Source of the DNA: Asticcacaulis sp. MM231
GTDB lineage: Bacteria; Pseudomonadota; Alphaproteobacteria; Caulobacterales; Caulobacteraceae
Reading direction: 5' to 3'
DNA: 64,000 nt
Assembly (NCBI RefSeq): GCF_964186625.1
Contig: NZ_OZ075108.1
Coordinates: 3,051,001-3,115,000, forward strand
Positions 63,893 through 64,000 of the stretch are shown here, in pieces. The notes beneath the pieces were generated by a model. It did no database searches. It was given only the letters and a program-made list of their open reading frames with translations, and was not told where the DNA came from. The position numbers and the translations under genes were made by a program. The first letter of the stretch is position 1. Every line of letters starts with the position of its first letter.

Positions 63893-64000
63893 TTAGTGGC
63901 GCTCACGCACCGGTGCATCGTCTGCGTCAAGGCTCATAGCCCGCACCAGTTCGAGGATCTTGCGGCGGCGCAGAGCGCCCTTGATGCGCGGAAAGGCCTC
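63893..64000 (-). CDS. 3' end of a probable HTH regulator (cut by window edge)
   Basis: The last 35 residues of a minus-strand gene whose start is beyond the window. The sequence EAFPRIKGALRRRKILELVRAM then SLDADDAPVRERH resembles the C-terminal helix of XRE-type regulators (a recurring I-K-x-x-x-x-R-R-x-I-L-E-L-V-R-A segment). Identification rests only on this tail. Confidence 0.5.
   Translation of the reverse strand, partial: EAFPRIKGALRRRKILELVRAMSLDADDAPVRERH

Overview
The window looks like a chromosome segment of an alphaproteobacterium of the Caulobacteraceae, most likely an Asticcacaulis-like species. Reasons seen in the sequence: high GC with strong third-position GC; a zapA/zauP pair divergent from transketolase and followed by gap, pgk and class II fba; a very large TonB-dependent receptor of the Caulobacter/Xanthomonas type; and many secreted glycoside hydrolases. 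No rRNA, tRNA, CRISPR array, integrase or insertion sequence was found. The genus is inference.

Layout. 1-2752: the 3' part of a GH3 beta-glucosidase, then overlapping genes for a GNAT acetyltransferase and a GDSL esterase. 2761-3263: a DUF559 endonuclease-like gene enclosed by inverted palindromic repeats. 3273-6062: zauP-zapA, divergent from tkt. 6363-10044: two periplasmic EF-hand proteins, the second divergent from an OmpR/EnvZ-type two-component system. 10242-14079: gap, a small membrane protein gene, pgk and fba, with a LacI-type palindrome ahead of gap. 14218-21552: accessory genes (DUF805, ArsR plus SRPBCC pair, TonB-dependent receptor, a frameshifted lone flgE, a Fic protein with palindromic upstream DNA). 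21643-29144: pterin genes (queD-like, folB), dinB-like, membrane and lipoprotein genes, uvrB and a SleB-type cell-wall hydrolase. 29547-33597: a chemoreceptor, two tandem small secreted paralogues of unknown function, an untracked 46-residue protein and a retropepsin-like protease. 33581-37209: dusA and an S9-like protein that lacks its catalytic serine.

37231-57290 is the main accessory block, a plant-hemicellulose utilisation region: an LgoD-like dehydrogenase divergent from a GH29 alpha-L-fucosidase; carboxylesterase and GH3 on one strand, a second GH3 and a LacI regulator on the other; GH43 divergent from a GH31 alpha-xylosidase carrying a PA14 domain; a FadR-type GntR regulator and a 985-residue TonB-dependent receptor. 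Together these could import fucosylated xyloglucan or arabinoxylan-type oligosaccharides and trim them to monosaccharides in the periplasm. The substrate is inference; an endo-glucanase and a beta-galactosidase are not in view. Sugars released could feed the glycolysis and pentose-phosphate genes on the left.

57870-63356: a TorF-type porin, the C4-dicarboxylate carrier dctA, and a divergent dctB-dctD pair whose DctD has lost the GAFTGA loop. The right edge holds a DUF2171 gene, an intergenic palindromic repeat and the 3' end of a probable HTH regulator.

Five apparent single-base insertions break three otherwise ordinary genes (flgE three times, dusA, lacI). All are of the same sign, which fits residual sequencing insertions better than gene decay; readers should treat these genes as possibly intact.
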